A DNA stretch of 33,155 nucleotides from Thermus albus (GCF_022760855.1 NZ_JAKTNR010000014.1:1-33155), one strand, 5' to 3'; counted from the first letter of the stretch, positions 1 through 7,815 are shown. Notes: generated by a model not told the origin, from the letters alone. Translations and numbers: made by a program.

Positions 1-890
1 GTGTGGACAAAGCCTTCCAGGGCTTCTTCCGTAGGGTCAAGGGGGGACAGAAGGCGGGATACCCCCGCTTCAAGGGGCAGGGGCGTTATGACTCTTTCAC
101 TTTTGCCCAAGCTGGAACTACGGGGGTCAAGATCCAGGAAGGTGGAAAGAGGGTGTTCATCTACGGTGTCGGTTCAGTCAAAATAAAACTTCACCGCCCA
201 TTGGAAGGCAGAGTCAAGACGGCTACGGTGAAGCGGGAAGGGGACGACTGGTATATCATCTTTGTCTGCGAGACCGAGCCCAAACCCCTACCTGAAAACC
301 AGACGGCCATTGGGATCGACCTGGGCACCAACCCCCTCTTCCTTATCACCTCGGAAGGGGAGATGGTCCAGGCCCCCCGCTACTTCCAGAAGGCACAAGC
401 CAAACTTGCCATTGTACAGCGCAACCTTTCCCGGAAGAAGCGGGGCAGCAACCGCTACAAAAAGGCCAGAAAACAGCTTGCCAAACTGCACCGCAAGGTC
501 GCCAACCAGCGCAAAGACTTCCACCACCAACTCGCCAGGAGGCTCGTAAACCGCTATGGCACCATCGTCCATGAAGACCTGAACATCCGCGGACTGTCCC
601 GTTCCTGCATTGCTAAGGGGGTGCAGGATGCGGGGTGGGCACAATTTCTCCAAATCCTCGCCTACAAAGCGGCGGAGGCTGGTAGGCGAGTTATCAGGGT
701 AGACCCCAGACATACCAGCCAGGACTGCCCGGTGTGCGGGCACCGAGAGAAGAAGCCCCTGTGGGTCAGGGAGTTTCAGTGCTCGGGGTGTGGCGGCTAC
801 TTCCATAGGGATGTGGCGGCTGCACTGAACATCCTGGCAAAGGCTCGGACGGAGCCTGCGGGGATGGGTACGGCGTGGGCCGTCCCGTGA
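1..890 (+). CDS. tnpB: TnpB, RNA-guided nuclease of an IS200/IS605-family element (5' end outside the window)
   Basis: The reading frame is open from the first base (codons in phase with base 3), so the N-terminus lies upstream; the visible 295 residues start after the N-terminal beta-barrel has begun. TnpB proteins are transposon-encoded DNA endonucleases guided by an omega/re-RNA made from the element's right end. The split RuvC triad is intact: Asp106 in IGIDLG, Glu191 in VHEDLN and Asp270 in FHRDVAAALN. A zinc finger CPVC (Cys242, Cys245) and CSGC (Cys260, Cys263) lies between RuvC-II and RuvC-III, and DPRHTSQDCP is the family signature. Nothing looks disrupted, so the nuclease is probably functional. 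Whether a TnpA partner lies upstream cannot be seen. The gene converges on bshC, 57 bases away. Numbering is from the GTG at base 3, which is unlikely to be the true start. Confidence 0.93.
   Translation, partial: VDKAFQGFFRRVKGGQKAGYPRFKGQGRYDSFTFAQAGTTGVKIQEGGKRVFIYGVGSVKIKLHRPLEGRVKTATVKREGDDWYIIFVCETEPKPLPENQTAIGIDLGTNPLFLITSEGEMVQAPRYFQKAQAKLAIVQRNLSRKKRGSNRYKKARKQLAKLHRKVANQRKDFHHQLARRLVNRYGTIVHEDLNIRGLSRSCIAKGVQDAGWAQFLQILAYKAAEAGRRVIRVDPRHTSQDCPVCGHREKKPLWVREFQCSGCGGYFHRDVAAALNILAKARTEPAGMGTAWAVP
866..886 (+). ncRNA. Stem-loop at the 3' end of tnpB, candidate omega/re-RNA element
   Basis: The arm GGGtACGGC (866-874, one bulged t) pairs with GCCGTCCC (879-886) around a four-base loop, inside the last codons of tnpB. 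In characterised TnpB elements the guide RNA scaffold overlaps the 3' end of tnpB and runs into the right end, so this stem is in the expected place. The assignment is inferred from position and pairing only; RNA boundaries are not defined. Confidence 0.4.
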
Positions 891-901
891 GAACCGCGAA
901 G

Positions 902-942
902 CCCCATTCTACAAGATAGCCTTACGGCTGACCAGAACGGGG
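902..942. mobile_element. Nested hairpin, probable right end of the IS200/IS605 element (or convergent terminator)
   Basis: CCCCATTCT (902-910) pairs with AGAACGGGG (934-942) with one mismatch, and AGCC (918-921) pairs with GGCT (926-929) inside it around a TTAC loop. It follows GAAGCCCC just after the tnpB stop. IS200/IS605 ends carry imperfect subterminal palindromes rather than inverted repeats, which fits. It also lies between two convergent genes, so a bidirectional terminator is an alternative. The exact junction is not defined; it may reach the bshC stop at 948-950. Confidence 0.45.
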
Positions 943-947
943 AGTCG

Positions 948-2402
948 TCACCCCAAGACCAAGGTGGCCTTGCCCTGAAGGGGAGCTTCTTGGAGCCGGG
1001 AAAGGGCCTCGAGGTGGCGCAGGGCGTACATGGCAAAGGGATAGACCCGCTCCTGAGGCAAGCCCCGGGGAAGAAGGTGCCGCTTTAGGCGTTCCAAGTG
1101 GTGGAGGAGGACGGCATCCCGGGCCATGCGGGTGCGAAGGAGCTTCTTCAAAAGCCTTTCCCCTTCCCCCTTTAGGCGTGCCCCATACCGGCGGAAGGGC
1201 CTCTCCAAGGTGGGCTCCAAGGCCCTGGCCCTTTCGCCCAAGGCCTCCACCTCCTCCAAAAGGCGCAAAAGCTCCGCCTCCAACTCCCTAAACTCCTCCA
1301 GCACCCCCCTCACCGCATCTAAAAAGGCCTCCTCCCCCCTTTCCACAAAGGCCCAGGGGTCCAGCCGGTACTTCTTCAAGATGCGCCCAAGGGGAGGCTC
1401 CAACACCAGGGCCCTTAGGCGGAGGAAGAGGGCGGGCATAGGTACGCCATAGAGGGCGTAGACCCGGGAAAGCTCCGCCACATAGCGAAACTCGTTGGGC
1501 CCCACCACGAAGCCCGCTGTGGGCAACACCAAGTCCTGGAACACCGGCCTGAGCCCTGCGGCCGGGGTGAGGCGGCTGGGATCCGCCCAAAGAAGCTCCA
1601 AAAGCTCCTTCTTACCGTAGCGGCGTACCCCGTCGGTAAAAGTCCCGGCCTCGTAAAAGAGAAGCCTGCGCCCGTCGGTTTCTAGAAACAGGTTGGTGGC
1701 CCCTGGCTTACGCCGCAATGGCGGCTTCCCCCCTAGGGTGCGGATGTGCTCCGCCTCCTGGTTGATGGCCTGGGCGCTTGAGGTAGGGTCTTCCAGCTCC
1801 CTTTCCAAGGCTTCCCGAAAGAGGGGCGCGAGCTCCTCGGCCATGGGGTCAAAGGGGATGAGGCCCCGGGGGCCCAGGAAGGCCAAAAGGGTACGGGCAA
1901 AGAACTCCGAAAGGGTGGCTCCCTCCAGGGCGTAGGCCACCCGGGAATCCCGGGCCCAAGGCCCCAAAAACTCCACCAGGGCCTTCCGGTAAGGGGCCAG
2001 GGAAAGGCGCCCTGCGGGCAGGGACAGCAGGGGCAGGGAAAGGGTGCGCACCTCCTCCTCCACCAGGAGGTGGAGGTGGCGCACCTCCTCCACATCGTGG
2101 TCCTGGGAGGCTACCCAGAAAAGGGCAGCCGCTCCCACCTTCTTCGCCAGTCCCAAGGCGGTATGGGCCTTATAGAAGGTAAGGGCCGGCCCCCCAAGGA
2201 GCCCCGCTTGCTGGCCCGTGACCACGGCCCCCCTCCCCAGACCCTCAAGGGCCGCAAAGACCTCCGGCGGCGCCTGGAGGCGCTTTAGGTAGGCTTCCAG
2301 GGCTGGGAAAAGATGGGGATGGCCCCTCCGGCCCAAACGCTCCCTAAGCGCCTCCTCCCCTTGGGGCAAACCCAGGAGGTGGGCCAAGGCCTGGATCTCC
2401 AT
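948..2402 (-). CDS. bshC: Putative cysteine ligase BshC (bacillithiol biosynthesis)
   Basis: BshC adds cysteine to glucosaminyl-malate, the last step in making bacillithiol, the low-molecular-weight thiol of Bacilli and Deinococcus-Thermus. The signature blocks are present in order: VVTGQQAGLLGGPALTFYKA, then FWVASQDHDVEEV, and later LRPVFQDLVLPTAGFVVGPN, followed by a C-terminal helical coiled-coil region rich in Glu, Arg and Leu. The product is 484 residues from the ATG at 2402, slightly shorter than the Bacillus protein (about 540). A TTG at 2438 would give 496 residues and overlap the upstream regulator gene by 26 bases. The ATG has GGAGG only one base upstream, which is unusually close, so the start is uncertain. 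It is the last gene of the mqnD-crp-bshC run. A transposon end abuts the stop codon, so the last residues could have been altered by the insertion. Confidence 0.88.
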   Translation of the reverse strand: MEIQALAHLLGLPQGEEALRERLGRRGHPHLFPALEAYLKRLQAPPEVFAALEGLGRGAVVTGQQAGLLGGPALTFYKAHTALGLAKKVGAAALFWVASQDHDVEEVRHLHLLVEEEVRTLSLPLLSLPAGRLSLAPYRKALVEFLGPWARDSRVAYALEGATLSEFFARTLLAFLGPRGLIPFDPMAEELAPLFREALERELEDPTSSAQAINQEAEHIRTLGGKPPLRRKPGATNLFLETDGRRLLFYEAGTFTDGVRRYGKKELLELLWADPSRLTPAAGLRPVFQDLVLPTAGFVVGPNEFRYVAELSRVYALYGVPMPALFLRLRALVLEPPLGRILKKYRLDPWAFVERGEEAFLDAVRGVLEEFRELEAELLRLLEEVEALGERARALEPTLERPFRRYGARLKGEGERLLKKLLRTRMARDAVLLHHLERLKRHLLPRGLPQERVYPFAMYALRHLEALSRLQEAPLQGKATLVLG

Positions 2403-2412
2403 GCCTCCAAGC

Positions 2413-3039
2413 CTATAGGGGTTCGGCAAGGCGGGCAAGGGCCTGGGGTTCCCGGACCTCCACCCGGCGGTAACCCAGGTCCACCAGGCCCGAAAGGGCC
2501 CACTCCCCCAGGAGCTTGGTCACGGTCTCCCGGGTGGCTCCCACCATGCGGGCCAGGTCCTGGTGGGAAAGGGCCACCTCCCCCTTTGCGCCCAACCTTA
2601 GGAGAAGACGGGCCAGGCGCTGGCTCACGGAGAGGTGGTGCAGCTGCCAAAGCCGTTCCTCCGCCTCCTTCAGCCGGGCGTACAGGGCCTCCAGGAGGAA
2701 GCGCTCCACCTCGGGAAAACGCGCCCGCAAGGAGGTCAGGGCTTCCTGGGGGGCGAAGAGGAACTCGGCGTAGGTTAAGGCGGTGGCCCCCGACGTGCGC
2801 CTCCTCCCCCCCACCAAAGCCTCTTCCCCAAAAAGCTCCCCGGGCCCCACCACCCCCAATGTAGCCGGCTCCCCTTCCGCCGAGCGGGGCCCTTCCAGCC
2901 AGATAAGCCCTTCCCGCACCAGATACACCCCGTCCGCCCGGTCCCCTAAGGCGTAGAGGGGGGTGCCCCGCAAGGCCCTTTTGGGCTGGAAGATCCTGGC
3001 CGCCTCCCGCCGGGCCTCGAGGGAAAGCTCCTGGAACAT
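2413..3039 (-). CDS. Crp/Fnr-family transcriptional regulator
   Basis: A 208-residue protein with the standard two-domain layout. An N-terminal cyclic-nucleotide-binding beta-barrel fold covers about residues 18-110 (PGELFGEEALVGG at 66-78, followed by RRRTS where CRP binds the phosphate). A dimerisation helix follows at about 108-135, then a C-terminal winged helix from about 150, with LSHQDLARMVGATRETVTKL (157-176) as the helix-turn-helix. There is no cysteine at all, so this is not an iron-sulfur Fnr sensor. It starts 9 bases after the mqnD stop, and bshC follows directly, suggesting co-transcription with menaquinone and bacillithiol genes. I recall that T. thermophilus HB8 has four CRP/FNR proteins (TTHA1437, TTHA1359/SdrP, TTHA1567, TTHB099); since its MqnD is TTHA1568, this is most likely the TTHA1567 counterpart. 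Effector and regulon are not evident from the sequence. Confidence 0.9.
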   Translation of the reverse strand: MFQELSLEARREAARIFQPKRALRGTPLYALGDRADGVYLVREGLIWLEGPRSAEGEPATLGVVGPGELFGEEALVGGRRRTSGATALTYAEFLFAPQEALTSLRARFPEVERFLLEALYARLKEAEERLWQLHHLSVSQRLARLLLRLGAKGEVALSHQDLARMVGATRETVTKLLGEWALSGLVDLGYRRVEVREPQALARLAEPL

Positions 3040-3048
3040 GCCCCAAGT

Positions 3049-3867
3049 CTACAAAAAGAGGGGGGCCGGGGAAGAAGGGATTAGTCCCCGGGCCTCGGCC
3101 TCGGCGAAGAGCCTTTTCACCGCCCTTTCTCCCTCCTCCCCCACGTCTAGGCTAAACTCGTTCACATACGTCCGCACGTGGGCCCAGATGACCTCCTCGG
3201 AGAGCTCCTGGGCATGGGCCTTCAGGTAGGGAAGGGTTTCCTCAGGGTGGGCCCAGGCGTATTCCAGGCTCCGCCGCACCGCTTCGTCCAGGGAGCGTAT
3301 CAGGTCCTCCCCCAGGTCCCGCCGGGCCAGGATGGCCCCCAGGGGAAGGGGCAGGCCCGTCCCCCCCTCCCACCATTCCCCCAGGTCTACCAGCTTCGCC
3401 AGCCCGTACTGGGGATAGGTGAAGCGGCTTTCGTGGATGATGAGCCCCGCCTCCACCTCCCCTTGGGCCACCAAGGGGAGAATCCGGTCATAGCGTACCT
3501 CCACCGGCTCAAACCCTTCCGCATACAGGGAAAGGAGCAAAAAGGCCGTGGTGTTCTGCCCAGGGATGGCCACCCTGGCCCCCCCTAGGCCCTTTAGGGG
3601 TTTTCGGGCCACCACCAAGGGGCCTACCCCTCTTCCCATGGCCCCCCCGCTCCTTAGGGCCACGTACCGCTCCCGCACCCGGCCGTAGGCGGCATAGGAG
3701 AGCTTGGTCAGGGGAAGCCTGCCCTCAAAGGCCCAGCGGTTTAGGGTTTCCACATCCTCCAAGACCGCCCTCACCGGCAAGGGGCTCTCCACGAGGCCAT
3801 GGGTCAGGGCGTAGAAGATGAAGGTGTCGTTGGGGCAGGGGGAGTATCCCAGCTCTAAGGCGCCCAT
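3049..3867 (-). CDS. mqnD: 1,4-dihydroxy-6-naphthoate synthase MqnD
   Basis: MqnD converts cyclic dehypoxanthine futalosine to 1,4-dihydroxy-6-naphthoate in the futalosine route to menaquinone, the respiratory quinone of Thermus. The 272-residue product has a periplasmic-binding-protein-like fold and carries the family signatures SPCPNDTFIFYAL (9-21), LTKLSYAAYG (53-62), IPGQNTTAFLLLSLY (101-115) and GLIIHESRFTYPQYG (141-155). His145 in that last block is the residue proposed as catalytic in the T. thermophilus structure (TTHA1568). Length and start match that protein as I remember it. The ATG lies 5 bases after the stop of the upstream fusion gene; no strong Shine-Dalgarno is visible, so translational coupling is likely. 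The menaquinone side-chain synthase gene is about 8 kb upstream in the same orientation. Confidence 0.95.
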   Translation of the reverse strand: MGALELGYSPCPNDTFIFYALTHGLVESPLPVRAVLEDVETLNRWAFEGRLPLTKLSYAAYGRVRERYVALRSGGAMGRGVGPLVVARKPLKGLGGARVAIPGQNTTAFLLLSLYAEGFEPVEVRYDRILPLVAQGEVEAGLIIHESRFTYPQYGLAKLVDLGEWWEGGTGLPLPLGAILARRDLGEDLIRSLDEAVRRSLEYAWAHPEETLPYLKAHAQELSEEVIWAHVRTYVNEFSLDVGEEGERAVKRLFAEAEARGLIPSSPAPLFL

Positions 3868-3872
3868 AGGCT

Positions 3873-6707
3873 TTACTGTACCCCCTTAAGGGCCTTTTTA
3901 AAGAGCTCGGGGGCAAAGGCGGCCAGGGCCCGCAAGAACCCCGTGGCTCCCCGGGCCCGCCCTGGGATCACATGGACCGGCACCCCCAGGCGCTCCGCCT
4001 CGAGGCGCACGGGCTCGGAGAAGTCGTGCCCCACGTAGCTGGACACGATCATAAGGCCATGGGCCTTTTCCAGGCGGTTTTGGATGCGCCTTAAGGCCTC
4101 TTTTCCTACCCCGGCCGTGTCGGCATCAAACCAATCCACCTTAAGGCCCCGGGCCTGGAGGAGGGGAACAAGACGGCTCCTTAGCTGGGTGTGCCCCCCC
4201 ACCACCAAAAGGTGCTCCCCGTGGAACTGGGGGAGGACCTCCTGCAAAAGCTCCTCCTGGGTTTCCGGCAAGGCCTTCGGGTTTTCCCCCAAGGCCTTAA
4301 GGCCCTGGGCCACCGCCCTAAGCTCTTCCAGGTAGAGGGAAAGGCTTTCGTCGTGGGGCCTGAGGAATAGGAGGTTCCTCAGGACCTCCCGGGAAAGCTC
4401 CAGGTCCTTTTCCCGGTATAGGACCACCTCCAAGGCCTTTTGCCAGTACTCCGCCGCCTTTCCCCAGTTGCCCTGGGCCTCGTGGTGTTCCGCCAGGTCA
4501 AAGAGCACCTCCAGGGCCTGGGGGTGGGCCCTAAGCTCTTCCAAGAGCAGGGCCTCCACCTCCCCCGCCCGCCCTTCCCCATACAAAGCCGCCAGGTACT
4601 GCCCCCGCACCTCGCTGGCCTCGGGGCTTTCCCGAAAGGCGCGGGAAAGGCGGTAGCCCAGGGCCAAAAGCTCCAGGGGAGGCCTGGGGGTGCGGCCCAA
4701 GGCCTGATAGAGGAGGTTAAAGGCCGCCCAGGGCCCCTCCAGCCTCTCCAAAAGGGCCAGTAGCCCCATGAGGTCCGCCTCGGCCACCTCGCTTAGCCCC
4801 GCATCCCGGGCCCGGGAAAGGAGCTCCCGGGCCAGGACCTCCTCGCCCCCCTTGAGGGCCTCTTGGGCCAGGCTGAAGAGGTAGGGGGCGGGGTAGGCCC
4901 TTAAGGCATGGGCCCGCTTGTGGTCCCCCAGGACCTCCTTAAGGGGCCGCCTAAGGGCCCGCTTCACCCGGGCCAGGTGGTGGTAGGCCAGGCCCGCCAC
5001 CTCCCCTTCCCCCCGCTCCGCCGCCCGCTCCAAAAGGCGCAGGGCCTCCAGGTAGCGTCCCTCCCGCTCGCGGAGCATGCCCAGAAGGAGGAGGGCCTCG
5101 GAGATCTCCGCCCGGGCCAAGGCCTCCGTGAGGTAGGGTTCCACGGACTTGAGGTCGTCCAGGGGCCGCACCTCGAGGGGCGAACGCACCCTTAGGGCCA
5201 CCAGGGCCAGCCCCAAAAAGCCCTGGGCCTCGTCCAGGTCGGCAAGCCTCCGGGCGTACCGCTCCGCCCGGGCAAAAAGCCCCTGGATCAGGGCCGCCCT
5301 AAGGCCAAGCCGGAGCATCTCCCGGGTCAGGAGGCCTGGGGAAAGGTCCTCCACGAACTCCGCCCGGCGGCTTACCTCCGCCCACTCCCCCTCCCGGGCA
5401 AAGCGGCGCATGCGCTCGGTGATCCTTTCCAAGGCCTCCCGCACATACCCTTCCGCCTCGGGCAGGCCCGATTCCACAAACTGCCTCAAGGCGTCCGCAT
5501 ACCGGCCCAGGCTCAGGTAGACCCGGCCCAAGTAAATCCGGTACCGCCCCCCCCTGCTGGCCAGGGCCTCGAGGCGGGGCCTGGCCCTCTCGTACTCCCC
5601 GAGCTCCACCAGGACCATGGCCCTAAGGTCCTCCGCCTCCTCGGAAAGGGCCCGCCTTAAGGCCTCCTCCGCTTCGGCATAGCGGGAAAGGGCAAAAAGG
5701 GCTCGTCCCCTAAGGTAAGCGGCCTCCCCCTCCACCCCCTCGGGCAGCTGGGCCAGGACCTCCGCATACCGCCCCGCCTCCAAAAGCACCCGCACCTCGG
5801 CAAGATCCCCCACCTGGGCCAAAACGGGAACCCGCAAGGGGGCCTCCTCTTCCTCCTCCAGGGGCCAAGCCTCCTCGTCCACCGCGGCTTCTGCCAGCAC
5901 CTCGGGCCTTCTCGCCAGCACCAGGAAGTACTCCCCCTCCCCCACCCGCTCCACCCCATAGAACCCCAGGTGCCTTAGCCCCTCCTCCACCCCTTCCGGG
6001 CTCTTGCCCAAAAAAGGGCCGTGGCCGTAGATGAGAAGCCCCCCGGGCCTCAAAAGCCTTACAAAGAGGGGAAGCCGTTCAAAGAAAGCGAAGCGCTTCC
6101 AGAAGGCAGGGGCCTCGAGGCGGCTCTCCAAGCCTTGGTCCACAAACCCTTCGGGGAAGACGGAAAGGAGGAGCAGGGTGTCAAAGGGGGGAAGCTCCGC
6201 CTCCTCCGCCCAGGCGGCATGCCAGGCCACCTCCGGCACCCGCTTCCTCCCCACTTCCACCACCTCTTCCACCCCGTCCAAGGCGACAAAGGAGAGTTCC
6301 GGGCGTTTCCCCTTTAGATACCCCACCAAGGCCCCGGTGAAGGCCCCCACCTCCAAGACCCGGCCCTCCAGCCTGGAGGGCACCTCCTTGGCATAGAACT
6401 CCAAAAAGGGAAGGTGCATGCCGTAGACCAGGGCCTCCCCCTTGGGCACCTTGAGGACCTCCCGGTAAAAACTTCGCACCGCCTCCCTTCCCCCTCCCGC
6501 CAGGTAGGTCCGCCAGGCCTTTAGGAGGGGCTCCCTTTTGGCGGGGCTTCCCACCCTTTTGGCCAGCTCGGCCTCAAAGCGCCCCGGGGAAACGGGCCCC
6601 AGGACACCAAACCGCTCCTTTAGGTACAGCCTTAGCTCATCGGGCATTTGCCGGAAGTTTACCAAAGGGAAGGGGGGTTGGTCCAGCCAAACCCCCCGCC
6701 CAGGCAT
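3873..6707 (-). CDS. Large fusion: SAM-methyltransferase-like domain, TPR solenoid, DUF2325-like C-terminal domain
   Basis: A 944-residue protein that I do not recognise as a named gene. Residues about 75-270 look like a class I methyltransferase: VLEVGAFTGALVGYL (117-131) matches motif I, VALDG (141-145) gives the acidic residue after strand 2, and LLRPGGLLIYGHGPF (218-232) matches the post-motif region. An acidic linker (284-288) leads to a long helical TPR-type solenoid at about 300-790, with repeats such as GRYAEVLAQLPEG and GNWGKAAEYWQKALE. Residues 832-930 form a small Rossmann-like domain (HLLVVGGHTQLRSRL, VSSYVGHDFSEPVR) resembling DUF2325. There is no signal peptide, so it should be cytoplasmic. 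The mqnD gene follows 5 bases on. The ATG at 6707 sits in a hairpin loop; an alternative ATG at 6647 gives 924 residues. Substrate and partners are unknown. Confidence 0.8.
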   Translation of the reverse strand: MPGRGVWLDQPPFPLVNFRQMPDELRLYLKERFGVLGPVSPGRFEAELAKRVGSPAKREPLLKAWRTYLAGGGREAVRSFYREVLKVPKGEALVYGMHLPFLEFYAKEVPSRLEGRVLEVGAFTGALVGYLKGKRPELSFVALDGVEEVVEVGRKRVPEVAWHAAWAEEAELPPFDTLLLLSVFPEGFVDQGLESRLEAPAFWKRFAFFERLPLFVRLLRPGGLLIYGHGPFLGKSPEGVEEGLRHLGFYGVERVGEGEYFLVLARRPEVLAEAAVDEEAWPLEEEEEAPLRVPVLAQVGDLAEVRVLLEAGRYAEVLAQLPEGVEGEAAYLRGRALFALSRYAEAEEALRRALSEEAEDLRAMVLVELGEYERARPRLEALASRGGRYRIYLGRVYLSLGRYADALRQFVESGLPEAEGYVREALERITERMRRFAREGEWAEVSRRAEFVEDLSPGLLTREMLRLGLRAALIQGLFARAERYARRLADLDEAQGFLGLALVALRVRSPLEVRPLDDLKSVEPYLTEALARAEISEALLLLGMLREREGRYLEALRLLERAAERGEGEVAGLAYHHLARVKRALRRPLKEVLGDHKRAHALRAYPAPYLFSLAQEALKGGEEVLARELLSRARDAGLSEVAEADLMGLLALLERLEGPWAAFNLLYQALGRTPRPPLELLALGYRLSRAFRESPEASEVRGQYLAALYGEGRAGEVEALLLEELRAHPQALEVLFDLAEHHEAQGNWGKAAEYWQKALEVVLYREKDLELSREVLRNLLFLRPHDESLSLYLEELRAVAQGLKALGENPKALPETQEELLQEVLPQFHGEHLLVVGGHTQLRSRLVPLLQARGLKVDWFDADTAGVGKEALRRIQNRLEKAHGLMIVSSYVGHDFSEPVRLEAERLGVPVHVIPGRARGATGFLRALAAFAPELFKKALKGVQ

Positions 6708-6722
6708 AACCCCAGGCGGGGG
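6693..6722 (-). terminator. GC-rich hairpin spanning the first start codon of the fusion gene
   Basis: CCCCCGCC (6693-6700) pairs perfectly with GGCGGGGG (6715-6722) across a 14-base loop that contains the ATG at 6707-6705. It lies 15 bases after the stop of the deoxyhypusine-synthase-like gene. On the minus strand it is followed by a short TTT and not a U-tract. It could be an attenuator or terminator, in which case the downstream gene starts at 6647, or a structure that hides the 6707 start. Confidence 0.4.
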
Positions 6723-6737
6723 AAGCTTTAGCCTAGA

Positions 6738-7763
6738 CTAAGCAGGCACCCGGGCGGTAAAGAGCTCGGCGTAGCGCCTTTTGGCCCGCATGGGGGCCCG
6801 GTGCCACACGTAGGAGGCCAGAAGGGGAAAGGCCAAGGTGGCCTCGGCGAAGACCATCTGGGAAAGGGCGGCGTCCACCTTGCCCCAGCTTTGTGCCTCG
6901 GAAAGGGTGGAACCGGAAAGCCCCCCGTCCCGCTCATCGGCCACGGTGATCTGGATGGCGTACTTGTGCATCTCCACCTGGTGGCCCAGAACCTCCGCGG
7001 CCACCACGATGTCCTGGGCGAAGTTCTTGGGCACCCCACCCCCCAGCATCACCAAGCCGGTGGTGCCGGCTTTCAGCTTGATCTCCGTAAGCTCACGGAA
7101 GTCGGCCACGGAGTCAATGGTCACGTGGGCCTTGGGGTTTTTCACCTGGTGGTAGACCAGGCCGAAGCCGGCGGAGGAGTCGGAGAAGGCGGGGACGAAG
7201 ATGGGCACCCCCTCCTCGTAGGCAGCCCGCACGATGCTCCCTTCCCCCAGGCCCCTTTCCACCAGGTAGCGGCCCATGTGCCAGATGAACTCCCGGCTGG
7301 AGTAGGGGCGGGGCTCCAAGGAATCCGCGATCTCGGCGATGGTGTAGTCGGTGTGGCGGAGCTCTTCCTCGTCAATGTAGGTGTCGTAGATGCGGTCAAT
7401 CCAAAGGCGCCTTAGGGTTTCGTCGTCGGCCTTGGGGTCCCCCTGGTAATGGCGGTGGCCCAGGGCCTCAAAGAAGTCCTGGTCCACGATGTTGGCCCCG
7501 GTGGCCACGATGGCGTCCACCAGGCCCTTCCTTATGAGGTCGTGGATGATGAGGCCTTGCCCCGCAGATACCAGGCTCCCCGCCAGGGTAAGGATGACGG
7601 CGGCGTCATCCTCCAGCATGCGCAGGTAGATCTCCGCCGCCCGGTGGAGGTTTCTCGCCTGGAAGGCGGTCTTGCCCATGGCCTCGAGGATGGGCCCGGC
7701 GTCAAAGGCCTTGATGTCCATGGGGACCACGGGCGTAGAGAGGAGTTCCTTCTTCTCCATCAT
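6738..7763 (-). CDS. Deoxyhypusine synthase-like protein (possible homospermidine synthase)
   Basis: A 341-residue member of the deoxyhypusine synthase fold, which uses NAD to transfer the aminobutyl group of spermidine onto a lysine-bound enzyme intermediate. Family features are SAGQGLIIHDLIRKGLVDAI (66-85, Rossmann part), ATGANIVDQDFFEALGH (87-103), FVPAFSDSSAGFG (189-201), VMLGGGVPKNF (238-248) and LSEAQSWGKV (287-296). Lys295 in SWGK aligns with the catalytic Lys329 of the human enzyme, and Glu289 with Glu323. Bacteria lack eIF5A, so the acceptor must differ. Some bacterial relatives make homospermidine from putrescine, which would suit the unusual polyamines of Thermus, but the acceptor cannot be read from sequence. 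The start is one of two adjacent ATGs (7763 or 7760); AGGAG four bases before the second favours 7760. A hairpin separates it from the upstream small gene. Confidence 0.85.
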   Translation of the reverse strand: MMEKKELLSTPVVPMDIKAFDAGPILEAMGKTAFQARNLHRAAEIYLRMLEDDAAVILTLAGSLVSAGQGLIIHDLIRKGLVDAIVATGANIVDQDFFEALGHRHYQGDPKADDETLRRLWIDRIYDTYIDEEELRHTDYTIAEIADSLEPRPYSSREFIWHMGRYLVERGLGEGSIVRAAYEEGVPIFVPAFSDSSAGFGLVYHQVKNPKAHVTIDSVADFRELTEIKLKAGTTGLVMLGGGVPKNFAQDIVVAAEVLGHQVEMHKYAIQITVADERDGGLSGSTLSEAQSWGKVDAALSQMVFAEATLAFPLLASYVWHRAPMRAKRRYAELFTARVPA

Positions 7764-7815
7764 GCTCCTTTCTACGCGGGGTGGGCGTCGGGCGGCTCCC
7801 CCCTTGTTCGCGCCC

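Noticed and set aside
2285..3046. 253-codon open frame on the minus strand across the Crp-like gene
   Set aside because: It is a Gly/Pro/Arg-rich frame caused by high G+C; the overlapping frame encodes a clear Crp/Fnr protein.
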